This document shows positions 1-8,886 of a stretch of DNA of 42,021 bases, one piece after another. Under the pieces are notes generated by a model that was not told where the DNA came from, did not search any database, and was given only the letters and a program-made list of their open reading frames with translations. Origin of the DNA: Rhizobiaceae bacterium. GTDB lineage: Bacteria; Pseudomonadota; Alphaproteobacteria; Rhizobiales; Rhizobiaceae. Where the stretch lies: the NCBI GenBank assembly GCA_027483885.1, contig JAIXTO010000241.1, positions 1 through 42,021 on the forward strand, in the 5' to 3' direction. Each line of letters begins with the position of its first letter. Positions within the stretch are counted from its first letter, which is position 1. The position numbers and the translations under genes are program-made.

Positions 1-240
1 AAAGCCATGGACAAGGATCTCTACGACCTGCCGCCGAAGGAACTGAAGAAGATCCCGACCGTCTGCGCCAGCCTGCGCGAAGCGCTCGACAGCCTCGACA
101 AGGACCGCAAGTTCCTGACGGCCGGCGGCGTCTTCGATGACGACCAGATCGATGCCTATATCGAACTGAAGATGCAGGAAGTCATGCGTTTCGAAATGAC
201 CCCGCATCCGGTCGAATTCGACATGTACTACTCGATCTGA
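1..240 (+). CDS. glnA: Type I glutamine synthetase, C-terminal end (partial)
   Basis: This is the last 79 codons of a reading frame that enters from the left edge, so the 5' part is missing. Glutamine synthetase joins ammonia to glutamate with ATP in the cytoplasm and forms dodecamers. The fragment carries the DLYDLPP segment, which in GSI enzymes contains the tyrosine that GlnE adenylylates (Tyr codon at 22-24), and it ends in the usual family tail EFDMYYSI. The frame is intact and is followed by a clear terminator. In this family glnA usually follows glnB; that gene would lie outside the window. Adenylylation control is known for the family and is inferred here from the motif only. Confidence 0.93.
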   Translation, partial: KAMDKDLYDLPPKELKKIPTVCASLREALDSLDKDRKFLTAGGVFDDDQIDAYIELKMQEVMRFEMTPHPVEFDMYYSI

Positions 241-270
241 TCGACGCTCGATCGCGATCTGGAATTGAAA

Positions 271-299
271 ACCGGCAGGTCTCACCTGCCGGTTTTTTC
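271..299 (+). terminator. Rho-independent terminator of glnA
   Basis: The inverted repeat ACCGGCAGGT / ACCTGCCGGT has a 3-nt loop and runs straight into a T tract. It lies 30 nt after the glnA stop, which is textbook geometry for intrinsic termination. Confidence 0.88.
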
Positions 300-389
300 A
301 TGGATGCGAGAGATCCGTCCGACTGCGCCTTGATACTGAAAGCGCGATTTTCTCTGCAGAACCCTGAATTCTCATGGACCTGCCAGCCA

Positions 390-418
390 CTTGATGTCAG
401 TTTGATGAATAACCACAT
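390..418 (+). promoter_or_regulatory. Possible heat-shock (RpoH-type) promoter of hspQ
   Basis: CTTGAT (390-395) and CCACAT (413-418) are separated by 17 nt. They resemble the CTTGAA and CCCCAT elements of sigma-32 promoters. Transcription would begin about 18 nt before the chosen hspQ start, just ahead of its Shine-Dalgarno sequence. Neither box is perfect, so this is a candidate based on gene identity plus motif similarity. Confidence 0.3.
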
Positions 419-442
419 GTCATGCGAAAGGAAGTTCGCATC

Positions 443-772
443 ATGAAACAGAGAAACGCAAAATTCACGATCGGCGAAGTCGTTCGCCACAAGGTGTTTC
501 CGTTCCGCGGTATTGTGTTCGATGTGGATCCCGAATTCGCCAATACCGAAGAATGGTGGAATTCTATCCCGGCAGAAATCCGTCCGCACAAGGACCAGCC
601 TTTTTACCATCTGCTCGCTGAAAACGACGAGACGGCCTATGTCGCCTATGTCTCGGAGCAGAACCTGATGCATGACGAGAGCGGTGAACCGCTGCGCAAT
701 CCGCATGTATCGCAGATCTTTGATCGGGCACCGTCCGGGCAGCTGCGCCCGAAAGCGATTCTTGCCCACTGA
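443..772 (+). CDS. hspQ: HspQ family heat-shock protein (YccV-like)
   Basis: This 109-residue protein matches the small HspQ/YccV (hemimethylated-DNA-binding-like) family over its whole length. It has the typical N-terminal KFTIGEVVRHKVFPFRGIVF stretch and a DQPFYHLLAEND segment followed by YVSEQNL. In enterobacteria HspQ is a heat-inducible protein that acts as specificity enhancer for Lon and was first described as stabilising mutant DnaA; a similar role is inferred here. An in-frame ATG at 422 would add seven residues, but AAGGAAG at 428-434 sits 8 nt before the ATG at 443, so I chose 443. The gene is monocistronic between two terminators. Confidence 0.88.
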   Translation: MKQRNAKFTIGEVVRHKVFPFRGIVFDVDPEFANTEEWWNSIPAEIRPHKDQPFYHLLAENDETAYVAYVSEQNLMHDESGEPLRNPHVSQIFDRAPSGQLRPKAILAH

Positions 773-805
773 AGGCAAGCCGGCCGATCGCCCGAAGGGC
801 TCAAC

Positions 806-842
806 AAAAAACGACGCTGCGATGATCCGCAGCGTCGTTTTT
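806..842. terminator. Bidirectional terminator between hspQ and the IalB-like gene
   Basis: An 11-bp perfect stem (ACGACGCTGCG / CGCAGCGTCGT) is flanked by an A tract on the left and a T tract on the right. It can therefore terminate both hspQ (plus) and the convergent gene at 877-1512 (minus). Confidence 0.85.
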
Positions 843-876
843 CATTGAGACGAATGACCTTTCAGCCAGTCGTTTA

Positions 877-1512
877 TCAGTTGCCAGCCTTGGCAGCGTT
901 CTGGGCGTCTTCAAGCTTCTTGCGTGCTTCTTCGGCCTTCTTCTGCATGCTTTCCTGCAGGCTGCGCTGGCTTTCAGCCAGCTGCGACTGCGAGATAGCC
1001 GGGCCGTCGAATACGCCGGTAAAGCCGGTGAGAGCCACCTTGATCGGGTTCGGCGCGCGGCGGAAATTGATCGAGGTGAAGACCACCTCATTGCCCTTCT
1101 TCAGGCTTGCGATCATCGGATCGGTCAGCGGTATTTCGGCCGTGCAACGGTCGGGAATGCAGAGCACGTAATCGAGCTTCTGGCCCTTACCGCCATCGAT
1201 CTGCATCATCACGCCGGGCTGGATGAGGCGAGCGGACGGGACCGAAACCTGCAGGATCTTGCGGTTGACCTTGCCTTCAACGGTGATCAGGCCAACGGCC
1301 GTGATCAGCTGGCCGTTCTGCGACAGAAGCACGTTCTGCACGGCGCAGACATCGCTGTCGTCCTGCTTTTCGCACGTCTTGAACCAGCCAAGCGGCGGAG
1401 CGCCAGCCGGGGCAGCAGCGTTCTGGGCGAAAGCTGCGACCGGAAGAGCGCCGATGGAAAGTGCGAGAGCGGACATTGCCGTCCGCAGAACGTTGTTTGC
1501 CTTAAGCATCAT
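877..1512 (-). CDS. Secreted invasion-associated locus B (IalB) family protein
   Basis: The 211-residue product begins with a signal peptide (hydrophobic core about residues 12-28, cleavage likely after AAFA). It continues as an IalB-type domain: GWFKTCEKQDDSDVC with its cysteine pair, VLLSQNGQ, and LDYVLCIPDRCTAEI with a second pair. The last 40 residues are charged, Glu/Lys/Ala-rich and probably helical. IalB of Bartonella is linked to erythrocyte entry, but homologues are common in free-living alphaproteobacteria and their role there is not settled, so no invasion function should be assumed. AGGAG lies 12 nt before the first of two adjacent ATG codons. The gene diverges from the binding-protein gene at 1775. 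Confidence 0.85.
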   Translation of the reverse strand: MMLKANNVLRTAMSALALSIGALPVAAFAQNAAAPAGAPPLGWFKTCEKQDDSDVCAVQNVLLSQNGQLITAVGLITVEGKVNRKILQVSVPSARLIQPGVMMQIDGGKGQKLDYVLCIPDRCTAEIPLTDPMIASLKKGNEVVFTSINFRRAPNPIKVALTGFTGVFDGPAISQSQLAESQRSLQESMQKKAEEARKKLEDAQNAAKAGN

Positions 1513-1774
1513 ACCAGAATCCGTCTCCTGAAAGCGGTTTTTCGAAGCAGTTGTGCCGCTCCGTGCCGGGGTCGTGGTCCCTCACCTGTCGTTTAAATAA
1601 GGCAATTGAATGACCCGCGTGTTCGGCCAAATCTGTTACATCGCAGCGCCTGCGATATCCAGCACTAGTTTTGAAATTCGCCCCGCCCTTTCCAAGTTTC
1701 GCGGCGCTATATTGGTTTTTGACGGTCCTATGCGTTAGTTTGAGCCGAATCGCGAAGAGACAATGAGGTAGAGG

Positions 1775-3598
1775 ATGCGCCACCTGATCACCCTGTCGCT
1801 GGCAGCACTCCTGCTGGCCGGCCCTCCCCTGGCGGGTTCTGCAGGTGCCGCCCCCCAGCATGGACTTGCCATGCATGGGCAGCCGGCACTGCCGCCTGAT
1901 TTTCAGCATTTCCCTTATGTCAACCCGGCGGTGAAGAAGGGCGGCAGCATTGCCTACGGCGTCGTCGGCACCTTCGACAGCCTCAATCCGTTCAACCTGA
2001 AGAGTATCCGCACCACGGCGCGCGGCATCTGGGACAATATCTTCGGCAACCTGATCTACGAAACGCTGATGGTACGCTCGTCCGACGAGCCGTTCACGCT
2101 CTACGGGCTGCTCGCAGAAAGCGTCGAGACGGACGAGGCGCGCAGTTTTATCCAGTTCAACCTCAATCCCAAAGCACGCTGGTCCGACGGCGAGCCGGTG
2201 ACGCCTGAGGATGTGATGTTCTCGCTGGAGGTGCTGCGCGACAAGGGCCGCACCCCGTTCAGCAACCGCATGCTGCCGATCGAGAAGATGGAAAAGGTCG
2301 GCGAACACGGTGTCCGCATCACCTTCAACGGCAAGGCGGATCGCGAGTTTCCGTTGATATTGGCGACGGGCACGCCGATCCTGCCCAAACATGCCGTGGA
2401 TGTGGACAGCTTTGACCAGTCGACGCTCAAAATTCCGGTCGCCTCCGGCCCCTATCGCATCACGTCGGTCCAACCCGGCCAGAAGATCGTCTACGAGCGC
2501 CGCGCCGATTACTGGGGCAAGGACATTCCCTCCAAGGTCGGCTTTGACAATTACGACCAGATTTCGGTTGAATATTTCCTGCAGGAAAACACCCTGTTCG
2601 AGGCGTTCAAGAAGGGCGCGATCAACGTCTATCTCGAGGGCAACCCCACCCATTGGTCCCGCGCCTATGATTTTCCGGCCGTGACCAGCGGCGAGGTGGT
2701 GAAGGACGTGTTCAAGCCGCAATTGCCGACCGGCATGCTGGGCTTCGTCTTTAACCTGCGCCGCCCGATGTTTGAAAACCCGGATGTGCGTGCAGCGCTG
2801 ACGCTGGCCTTTGATTTTGAATGGGCCAACCGCAACCTCTTCGATGGCGCCTATACCCGCACGCAAAGCTACTGGCAAAATTCCGAGCTTTCCTCGCTTG
2901 GCCATGCCGCCGACAACAAGGAACTGGCGCTGCTCGGACAGGCAAAGGACCGCATCCCCGCCGACATTCTGGCCGGCAAGCCCGTCCTGCCGCAGACAGA
3001 CGGTTCAGGCGGTGACCGCAAGGTGCTGCGCCAGGTGGTGGAGCGGTTGAAGAAGGCCGGCTACAGCATCGACAAGGGCCGCATGCTGGATGGCAGCGGT
3101 CGCCCGCTTGCGTTCGAAATCATGACACAGAGCCAGGACCAGGAAAAAGTCGCCATTGCTTTCCAGCGCACGCTGAAGATGATCGGCGTTGACGCCGCGA
3201 TCCGCACCGTTGATGACGCGCAGTACCAGGCACGCTCCGGCAGCTTCGACTATGATGTGATCATGAAGTCCTATCCCTCGTCGCTGTCTCCGGGCATCGA
3301 GCAGGTCGGGCGCTGGGCGAGCGATTCGAAGGACCGGCAGGGAAGCTTCAACTTTGCAGGCCTTGGCGATCCCGATGTGGACCGCGTGATCCAGGCCATG
3401 CTGAATGCCCGCTCGAAAGAGGACTTTACCACCGCCGTGCGCGCCTATGACCGGCTGCTGCTTTCCGGCTTCTACATGGTGCCGCTCTACCATATCCCCG
3501 AGCAATGGGTGGCGCGCTGGCGCACCATTGCCCATCCCGACACGGTGCCGCTCTACGGCTACCAGTTGCCAACCTGGTGGGACGCCCGCGCGCAATAG
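1775..3598 (+). CDS. Periplasmic substrate-binding protein, family 5 (YejA-like oligopeptide type)
   Basis: The 607-residue protein starts with a signal peptide (core LITLSLAALLLAG, cleavage near AGA-APQ) and then carries a family-5 solute-binding domain. Recognisable parts are the domain start GTFDSLNPFN, the ARWSDGEPVTPEDVMFSLE signature and VRAALTLAFDFEWANRNLF. The length and sequence style fit YejA-type receptors for oligopeptides or microcin C-like compounds. It should bind its ligand in the periplasm and hand it to an ABC permease, yet no permease or ATPase gene follows. GAGG/GAGG repeats lie just before ATG 1775. The next gene is 37 nt downstream and could be co-transcribed. The exact ligand cannot be read from the sequence. 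Confidence 0.88.
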   Translation: MRHLITLSLAALLLAGPPLAGSAGAAPQHGLAMHGQPALPPDFQHFPYVNPAVKKGGSIAYGVVGTFDSLNPFNLKSIRTTARGIWDNIFGNLIYETLMVRSSDEPFTLYGLLAESVETDEARSFIQFNLNPKARWSDGEPVTPEDVMFSLEVLRDKGRTPFSNRMLPIEKMEKVGEHGVRITFNGKADREFPLILATGTPILPKHAVDVDSFDQSTLKIPVASGPYRITSVQPGQKIVYERRADYWGKDIPSKVGFDNYDQISVEYFLQENTLFEAFKKGAINVYLEGNPTHWSRAYDFPAVTSGEVVKDVFKPQLPTGMLGFVFNLRRPMFENPDVRAALTLAFDFEWANRNLFDGAYTRTQSYWQNSELSSLGHAADNKELALLGQAKDRIPADILAGKPVLPQTDGSGGDRKVLRQVVERLKKAGYSIDKGRMLDGSGRPLAFEIMTQSQDQEKVAIAFQRTLKMIGVDAAIRTVDDAQYQARSGSFDYDVIMKSYPSSLSPGIEQVGRWASDSKDRQGSFNFAGLGDPDVDRVIQAMLNARSKEDFTTAVRAYDRLLLSGFYMVPLYHIPEQWVARWRTIAHPDTVPLYGYQLPTWWDARAQ

Positions 3599-3635
3599 CG
3601 CCACGCCCGCATCGCCTGACCAAAGGACCCTTGCG

Positions 3636-4307
3636 ATGGAAAAACTGACAATCGACCTCGTTTCGGACGTGGTCTGCCCCTGGTGTTATCTCGGCAAGGC
3701 GCGGCTGGAACTGGCCATCGCCGAAGTGCAGGACGAGGTGGGCATCGACATCAACTGGCGCCCCTATCGCCTCAACCCGGACTATCCGGCAGAAGGTGTC
3801 GACCAGAAGGCAGCGCTCGAGGCAAAGCTCGGCGGGGCAGAAGCCGTCAAGCGCGGACACGAGATGCTGACCGGACTTGGCCGTGAAGTCGGCATCGCTT
3901 TTGATTTCGATGCGATCCGCATTGGCCCGAACACGCTGGACGCTCACCGTCTGATCCATTGGGCGATGATCGAGGGCCGCGTAATCCAGGACAAGCTGGT
4001 CGATCTGCTTTTCAAGGCCAATTTCGAGCAAGGACGCAATGTCGGTGATCACACAGTCCTTCTCGACATCGCCGAACAGGCGGGGCTCCAGCGTGCCGTC
4101 ATCGCTCCGCTGCTTCAATCAGAGGCAGACAAGGACACGGTGATTGCCGAGATCGAGGCCGCCCAGACGATGGGCGTCAATGGCGTTCCCTTCTTCATCA
4201 TCGACCAGCAATATGCGGTGAGCGGTGCGCAGACGCCGGATGTGCTGGCCAATGCTTTTCGCGAAATCGCCAAGGCGAAAACGGAGGCCCGTGCCGGCAT
4301 GAACTGA
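3636..4307 (+). CDS. FrnE-like DsbA family oxidoreductase
   Basis: The 223-residue product has the DsbA/thioredoxin fold signature with a CPWC redox pair (Cys14 and Cys17) directly after the first beta strand. It also has the helical insert and the cis-proline region MGVNGVPFFII typical of the FrnE / 2-hydroxychromene-2-carboxylate isomerase group. There is no signal peptide, so it acts in the cytoplasm, probably in disulfide exchange or as a glutathione-dependent enzyme. The frame stays open upstream into the preceding gene, but ATG 3636 has AAAGGA about 10 nt before it and gives the usual family length. It follows the binding-protein gene by 37 nt. Substrate unknown. Confidence 0.85.
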   Translation: MEKLTIDLVSDVVCPWCYLGKARLELAIAEVQDEVGIDINWRPYRLNPDYPAEGVDQKAALEAKLGGAEAVKRGHEMLTGLGREVGIAFDFDAIRIGPNTLDAHRLIHWAMIEGRVIQDKLVDLLFKANFEQGRNVGDHTVLLDIAEQAGLQRAVIAPLLQSEADKDTVIAEIEAAQTMGVNGVPFFIIDQQYAVSGAQTPDVLANAFREIAKAKTEARAGMN

Positions 4308-4372
4308 CCGACACACGGGTGTGCGTCCACCGCGACATGACATTGCGAATTGACGGACAGGCGCATCGGACC

Positions 4373-4404
4373 TATCCCGGCAGGACAAGAACCTCGCCGG
4401 GATA
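4373..4404. other. Stem-loop just ahead of the EamA gene
   Basis: TATCCCGGC (4373-4381) and GCCGGGATA (4396-4404) form a perfect 9-bp stem with a 14-nt loop, ending 6 nt before the TTG start of the next gene. The following TTTCGTTT is only weakly terminator-like. It may end the upstream transcript or cover the ribosome-binding region of the EamA gene. Confidence 0.5.
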
Positions 4405-4410
4405 TTTCGT

Positions 4411-5355
4411 TTGCGTGCTTCCGATTCGACCTTGAAGGGCGTTCTGATCGCCTTTGCCTGTTTTGCCGCCTATTCCTTCAGTGATGCCGCCATCAAGATG
4501 GTGGAGGGGCGCGTGCCGCCGTTCCAGGCGGGCTTCCTTGGGACGCTTGTCGGTGTTCTCGCCGTGCCCTTCCTGCTGAAGTCCGGCGATCACTGGACGG
4601 ACATGGTGCGCACCACCAACCGGCCGCTCTGGCTGTTGCGGTTTTTCTGCTCGGCCATCGGCACGGTCGGCAGTGTTGTCGCCTTCACGCATCTCTCCAT
4701 GGCGGAAGCCTTCTGCCTGATCTTCCTGCTGCCGTCCTTTGCCACGATCATGTCTGTGATCTTTCTCAAGGACAAGGTCGGGGCAAAGCGCTGGACGGCG
4801 GTGGCTGTCGGCTTTCTCGGGGTTCTGGTGGTGCTTCGGCCAGGTTTTCGCGAGCTGTCCTTTGCCCACCTGACGGCCCTTGCCTCCGGCTTTACCGGGG
4901 CCGTTTCGGTCATCATCTATCGCTATCTCGGCCCCAGCGAAAAGAACATCTCGATGTATGGCGCGGGGCTTCTTGGCGGCCTCATCGTCTGCGCCATCGC
5001 CATGCTGCCGAACCTGATGGTGCCTTCAGCCTATGACGTGTTTCTGATTGTTATTTTCGGGCTTCTCGCGGCTATCGGCACTGTGCTGCTGATGGTCGCC
5101 TCCTTCTATGCACCCGCCGCCATCGTCACCCCGATCCAGTACAGCCAGATGCTCTGGGCCATCCTCCTCGGTTATCTGATCTTCGGCGATCACGTGGATC
5201 TCTGGATGGGCCTCGGCATTGCCCTCATCGTCGGCTCCGGGCTGCTCACCCTCTCACGCGAACGCATCCGCGGCGTGACGCTTCCTCCACCCGTTGCCGG
5301 GCAGAGTGAAGCCACAATTGCCGTGAAGCCGGAGGATGCCGACACGCGGGGCTGA
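4411..5355 (+). CDS. EamA/DMT superfamily permease
   Basis: The 314-residue protein is almost entirely hydrophobic with about ten membrane helices. It shows the internal duplication of EamA drug/metabolite transporters (first half from about residue 8, second from about 155), ending in a short hydrophilic tail. Sequence cues are the PPFQAGFLGTLVG segment, SMAEAFCLIFLLPSFATIMS at the end of the first repeat and TPIQYSQMLWAILLGYLIFG in the second. The substrate cannot be predicted. The start is taken as TTG at 4411, since the first ATG (4501) would cut away the first helix; no strong Shine-Dalgarno is visible. It converges with mfd, with only 9 nt between the stop codons. Confidence 0.82.
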   Translation: MRASDSTLKGVLIAFACFAAYSFSDAAIKMVEGRVPPFQAGFLGTLVGVLAVPFLLKSGDHWTDMVRTTNRPLWLLRFFCSAIGTVGSVVAFTHLSMAEAFCLIFLLPSFATIMSVIFLKDKVGAKRWTAVAVGFLGVLVVLRPGFRELSFAHLTALASGFTGAVSVIIYRYLGPSEKNISMYGAGLLGGLIVCAIAMLPNLMVPSAYDVFLIVIFGLLAAIGTVLLMVASFYAPAAIVTPIQYSQMLWAILLGYLIFGDHVDLWMGLGIALIVGSGLLTLSRERIRGVTLPPPVAGQSEATIAVKPEDADTRG

Positions 5356-5369
5356 GGCGCGACCTCAGC
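5351..5369. terminator. Possible compact stem-loop spanning both convergent stop codons
   Basis: GCTGAGG (5351-5357), a 5-nt loop and CCTCAGC (5363-5369) form a perfect 7-bp hairpin. It contains the stop codon of the EamA gene and the stop codon of mfd on the other strand. No T tract follows, so intrinsic termination is uncertain. Confidence 0.4.
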
Positions 5370-8300
5370 TCTTCCTTGCAAGCTCCGCCAACTGCGTCAT
5401 GATCTGGGCTGCCGTCGTCAGGCGCTTTTCCGGTGTAGGCAGGTCGCGCAACAGCATGATCGAGTGGTCCGGGCGGATTTTGGCCATCGAGCCTTGCTTC
5501 GCGATATAGCCGACGAGGCCGGCCGGGTTCGGGAACAGCTTGTCGCGCAGTTGCAGCACGATGCCCTTCGGGCCTGCTTCCACCTTCTCGACATTCGCTG
5601 TGCGGCAGAGCGACTTGATGTAGACCACCTTCAACAAGTTCTGCACCTCGACCGGCATCGGACCGAAACGGTCCATCATCTCGGCGCCGAAACCATCGAT
5701 TTCGGAGAGATCCGTCAACTCGCCAAGGCGACGATAAAGGCCCATGCGCAGGTGAAGATCCGGCACGTAGTTTTCCGGGATCATCACGGTGATGCCGACG
5801 GAAATCTGCGGCGACCAGCCGGTGTCGAGGATCTCGTCGTCGCCCTTCACTTCGGCAACCGCTTCTTCCAGCATCTGCTGGTAAAGCTCGAAACCGACTT
5901 CCTTGATATGGCCGGACTGTTCTTCGCCCAAAAGGTTGCCAGCGCCGCGGATGTCGAGGTCGTGGCTCGCAAGCTGGAAGCCGGCGCCGAGCGTGTCGAG
6001 CGATTGCAGCACCTTCAGCCGCCGCTCGGCCGTCGTCGTCAGCGTCTTGTTGACCGGCAGCGTGAAGAGGGCAAAGGCGCGCACCTTGGAACGACCGACA
6101 CGGCCGCGCAGCTGGTAAAGCTGGGCCAGACCGAACATGTCGGCGCGGTGAACGATCAGCGTGTTGGCTGTCGGCACATCAAGGCCCGATTCGACGATGG
6201 TGGTCGACAGAAGCACGTCGTACTGGCCGTCATAGAAGGCATTCATGATGTCTTCCAGCTCGCCCGCCGCCATCTGGCCATGGGCGATGGCGACCTTCAA
6301 CTCCGGCACGTCGGACTGGAGGAAAGCCTGGATTTCCGGCAGGTCGGCGAGGCGCGGGCAGACATAAAAACTCTGGCCGCCGCGATAATGCTCGCGCATC
6401 AGCGTTTCGCGGATGACGAGCGCATCAAACGGCGAGATGAAAGTTCTGACCGCCATGCGGTCGACCGGCGGCGTGGTGATCAGCGACAGTTCGCGCACCC
6501 CGGTCATCGCCAGCTGCAGCGTCCGCGGAATGGGCGTCGCCGAGAGCGTCAGCACATGCACGTCGCTCTTCAGTTCCTTGAGCTTTTCCTTGTGCTTCAC
6601 GCCAAAGTGCTGCTCCTCATCGATGATGAGAAGGCCGAGATTGGCAAACTTGATGCCAGTGCCGAGCAGCGCGTGGGTACCGACGACGATATCCACCTTG
6701 CCCTCGGAGAGATCCTTCTTGGTCTGGTTCAGCTCCTTGGTGGTGACAAGGCGCGACGCCTGCTCCACCCGGATCGGCAGGCCACGAAACCGCTCGCGAA
6801 ACGTCTTGAAGTGCTGGCGGGCGAGGAGCGTGGTGGGCACGACGACCGCCACCTGCGCGCCGTTCATGGCAGCGAAGAATGCGGCGCGGAGCGCCACTTC
6901 CGTCTTGCCGAAACCGACATCGCCGCAGACGAGGCGGTCCATCGGACGCCCGGCGGCGAGATCGCCGCGCACCGAATCGATGGCGCTCGCCTGATCTTCC
7001 GTCTCGTCATAAGGGAAACGCGCGGCAAATTCGTCGTAGAGCCCTTCCGGCGTTTCAAGCACCGGCGCGCGGCGCGTGATGCGCGTTGCCGCAAGCTTGA
7101 TCAGCGCGTCCGCCATGTCGAGCAGGCGTTTCTTGAGCTTGGCCTTGCGGGCCTGCCAGGCGCCGCCGCCGAGCTTGTCGAGCTGGGCTTCGGCTGCATC
7201 CGAACCGTAGCGCGACAGAAGATCGATGTTTTCGACCGGCAGGAACAGCTTTGCCTGGTCGGCATAATGTAGTTCGAGGCAAGCACGCGGCGCACCGGCC
7301 GCCTCGATGGTGATGAGACCGACAAAACGGCCGATGCCGTGTTCGGCATGCACCACAAGCGAGCCTTCATCGAGGCCGGCGACTTCGGCAATAAAATCGG
7401 CACCGCGCTTGCGGCGCTTGGAGCGGCGCACCATGCGGTCGCCAAGAATATCCTGTTCGCCGATGACGACGAGATCACCGGTCTCGAAACCACCCTCGAT
7501 GCTGAAGACGGCCGACGCCGCCTCACCTTTCTGGAGCGTCTTGATATCGGAGAATTTTTCGATCTGGCGGATGCGCTTCAGGCCGCGCTCGTCCAGCACC
7601 TGCAGCAGGCGGTCGAGCGAGCCGGCGGACCAGCCGGTGATCAGGACTTTCGACCCCTCAGCGCGCTTGTCGGCAATGTGCTTGACGACGAGATCAAAGA
7701 CGTTGACGCGCTCGTCACGGCTTGCCCGCTCCGCTTCAGCCTCGGCCTGCGCCTTTGCCCAGCGCGGGCCGGCATGGGCATCGAGCGTCACGACGCGGCG
7801 CGCCTGCCCATCATGCTCGTTGAACGGCGTCAGACGAAGGGCGCCGGCAGCATCCAGCAGATCGGCAAAGGCACCGCCCGTCAGGTAAAGCTGCCCCGGA
7901 GACACCGGCTTGTAGGGTGCCGATTGCGCCGTCGTGCCCTTGCCTGTGGTCACCGTGTTCTGGCGCGCATCAAAATAGTCGAGGATCAGCTTGGAGCGTT
8001 CCTGGGCTGCCTCGCGCGCCGTGTGGTCGGTGACGATGCGAAACCCCTTCAAATATTCGAAGGCGGTTTCCAGATGCTCGTAAAACAGCGGCAGCCAATG
8101 CTCCATGCCGGCATAACGCCGTCCCTCGGAGACGGCCTGATAAAGTGCATCGTCGCGGGTCGCCGCGCCAAAGGTGGAGAGGTAGGATTTGCGGAAACGG
8201 CTGATCGTATCCGGTGTGAGCGTCACCTCGCTCATGGGGTTGAGGTCGAGCGAGCGGGCCTGCCCCGTCGTGCGCTGGCTTGCCGGGTCGAAGGTACGAA

Positions 8301-8886
8301 TTGTCTCCAGCGTATCGCCAAAGAAATCGAGCCGCACCGGCTCTTCGGTGCCGGGCACGAAGACATCGAGAATGCCGCCGCGCACGGCAAATTCACCCAC
8401 TTCGCGCACGGTCGACACCCGGTCGAACCCGTTGCGCTCAAGGCGGGCGGCAATATCGTCCATGCGCACGACATTGCCGGGGCGGGCCGAAAACGCCAGG
8501 CTGTCGATCACCTGCGCCGGCGCGATCTTCTGCATCATCGCATTGACGGTGACGAGCACGATGGCCGGATGCGGCTTTTTCGCATGGGCAATGAGGCCAG
8601 ACAGCGCCGTCAGCCGCCGCGCCGACACATAAGCGCTCGGCGACACACGGTCATAGGGCAGGCAGTCCCAGGCCGGCAGCGTCAGAACCGGAATATCGGG
8701 CGCGACGAAAGACAGCATCTGCTCGATATCGGCCATGCGCTGGCCATCGGAGATGACATAGGCAACCGGCTGGCCGGTGCGCGCCAGTTCCGCCAAAAGC
8801 AGCGGCTCCATGCCGGCCTGAACATTGGCAATGGTCAGCCCCGCCGCAGAAGCAGCGATCTTTTTCGCGTCGAACCCTGAAATCAT
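5365..8886 (-). CDS. mfd: Transcription-repair coupling factor Mfd
   Basis: This 1173-residue protein has the full Mfd layout: a UvrB-like N-terminal module, an RNA-polymerase-interacting CarD-like domain (about 505-570, LVVHAEHGIGRFVGL), and a RecG-like translocase. The translocase has Walker A GDVGFGKTE near 655, DEEQHFGV near 755 and SATPIPRTLQLAM near 780. A TRCF C-terminal domain follows. Mfd removes stalled RNA polymerase with ATP and recruits UvrA for repair of the transcribed strand. The length is normal and the frame unbroken. Its ATG overlaps the sdhE stop (ATGA), so the two are translationally coupled. The C-terminus lies 9 nt from the convergent EamA gene. Confidence 0.97.
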   Translation of the reverse strand: MISGFDAKKIAASAAGLTIANVQAGMEPLLLAELARTGQPVAYVISDGQRMADIEQMLSFVAPDIPVLTLPAWDCLPYDRVSPSAYVSARRLTALSGLIAHAKKPHPAIVLVTVNAMMQKIAPAQVIDSLAFSARPGNVVRMDDIAARLERNGFDRVSTVREVGEFAVRGGILDVFVPGTEEPVRLDFFGDTLETIRTFDPASQRTTGQARSLDLNPMSEVTLTPDTISRFRKSYLSTFGAATRDDALYQAVSEGRRYAGMEHWLPLFYEHLETAFEYLKGFRIVTDHTAREAAQERSKLILDYFDARQNTVTTGKGTTAQSAPYKPVSPGQLYLTGGAFADLLDAAGALRLTPFNEHDGQARRVVTLDAHAGPRWAKAQAEAEAERASRDERVNVFDLVVKHIADKRAEGSKVLITGWSAGSLDRLLQVLDERGLKRIRQIEKFSDIKTLQKGEAASAVFSIEGGFETGDLVVIGEQDILGDRMVRRSKRRKRGADFIAEVAGLDEGSLVVHAEHGIGRFVGLITIEAAGAPRACLELHYADQAKLFLPVENIDLLSRYGSDAAEAQLDKLGGGAWQARKAKLKKRLLDMADALIKLAATRITRRAPVLETPEGLYDEFAARFPYDETEDQASAIDSVRGDLAAGRPMDRLVCGDVGFGKTEVALRAAFFAAMNGAQVAVVVPTTLLARQHFKTFRERFRGLPIRVEQASRLVTTKELNQTKKDLSEGKVDIVVGTHALLGTGIKFANLGLLIIDEEQHFGVKHKEKLKELKSDVHVLTLSATPIPRTLQLAMTGVRELSLITTPPVDRMAVRTFISPFDALVIRETLMREHYRGGQSFYVCPRLADLPEIQAFLQSDVPELKVAIAHGQMAAGELEDIMNAFYDGQYDVLLSTTIVESGLDVPTANTLIVHRADMFGLAQLYQLRGRVGRSKVRAFALFTLPVNKTLTTTAERRLKVLQSLDTLGAGFQLASHDLDIRGAGNLLGEEQSGHIKEVGFELYQQMLEEAVAEVKGDDEILDTGWSPQISVGITVMIPENYVPDLHLRMGLYRRLGELTDLSEIDGFGAEMMDRFGPMPVEVQNLLKVVYIKSLCRTANVEKVEAGPKGIVLQLRDKLFPNPAGLVGYIAKQGSMAKIRPDHSIMLLRDLPTPEKRLTTAAQIMTQLAELARKS

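Noticed and set aside
877..1512. IalB-like protein as a virulence factor
   Set aside because: The family is widespread in non-pathogenic alphaproteobacteria, so the name alone is no evidence of invasion.
5464..8880. Long plus-strand frames opposite mfd
   Set aside because: They mirror the codon bias of mfd on the other strand and show no domain of their own.
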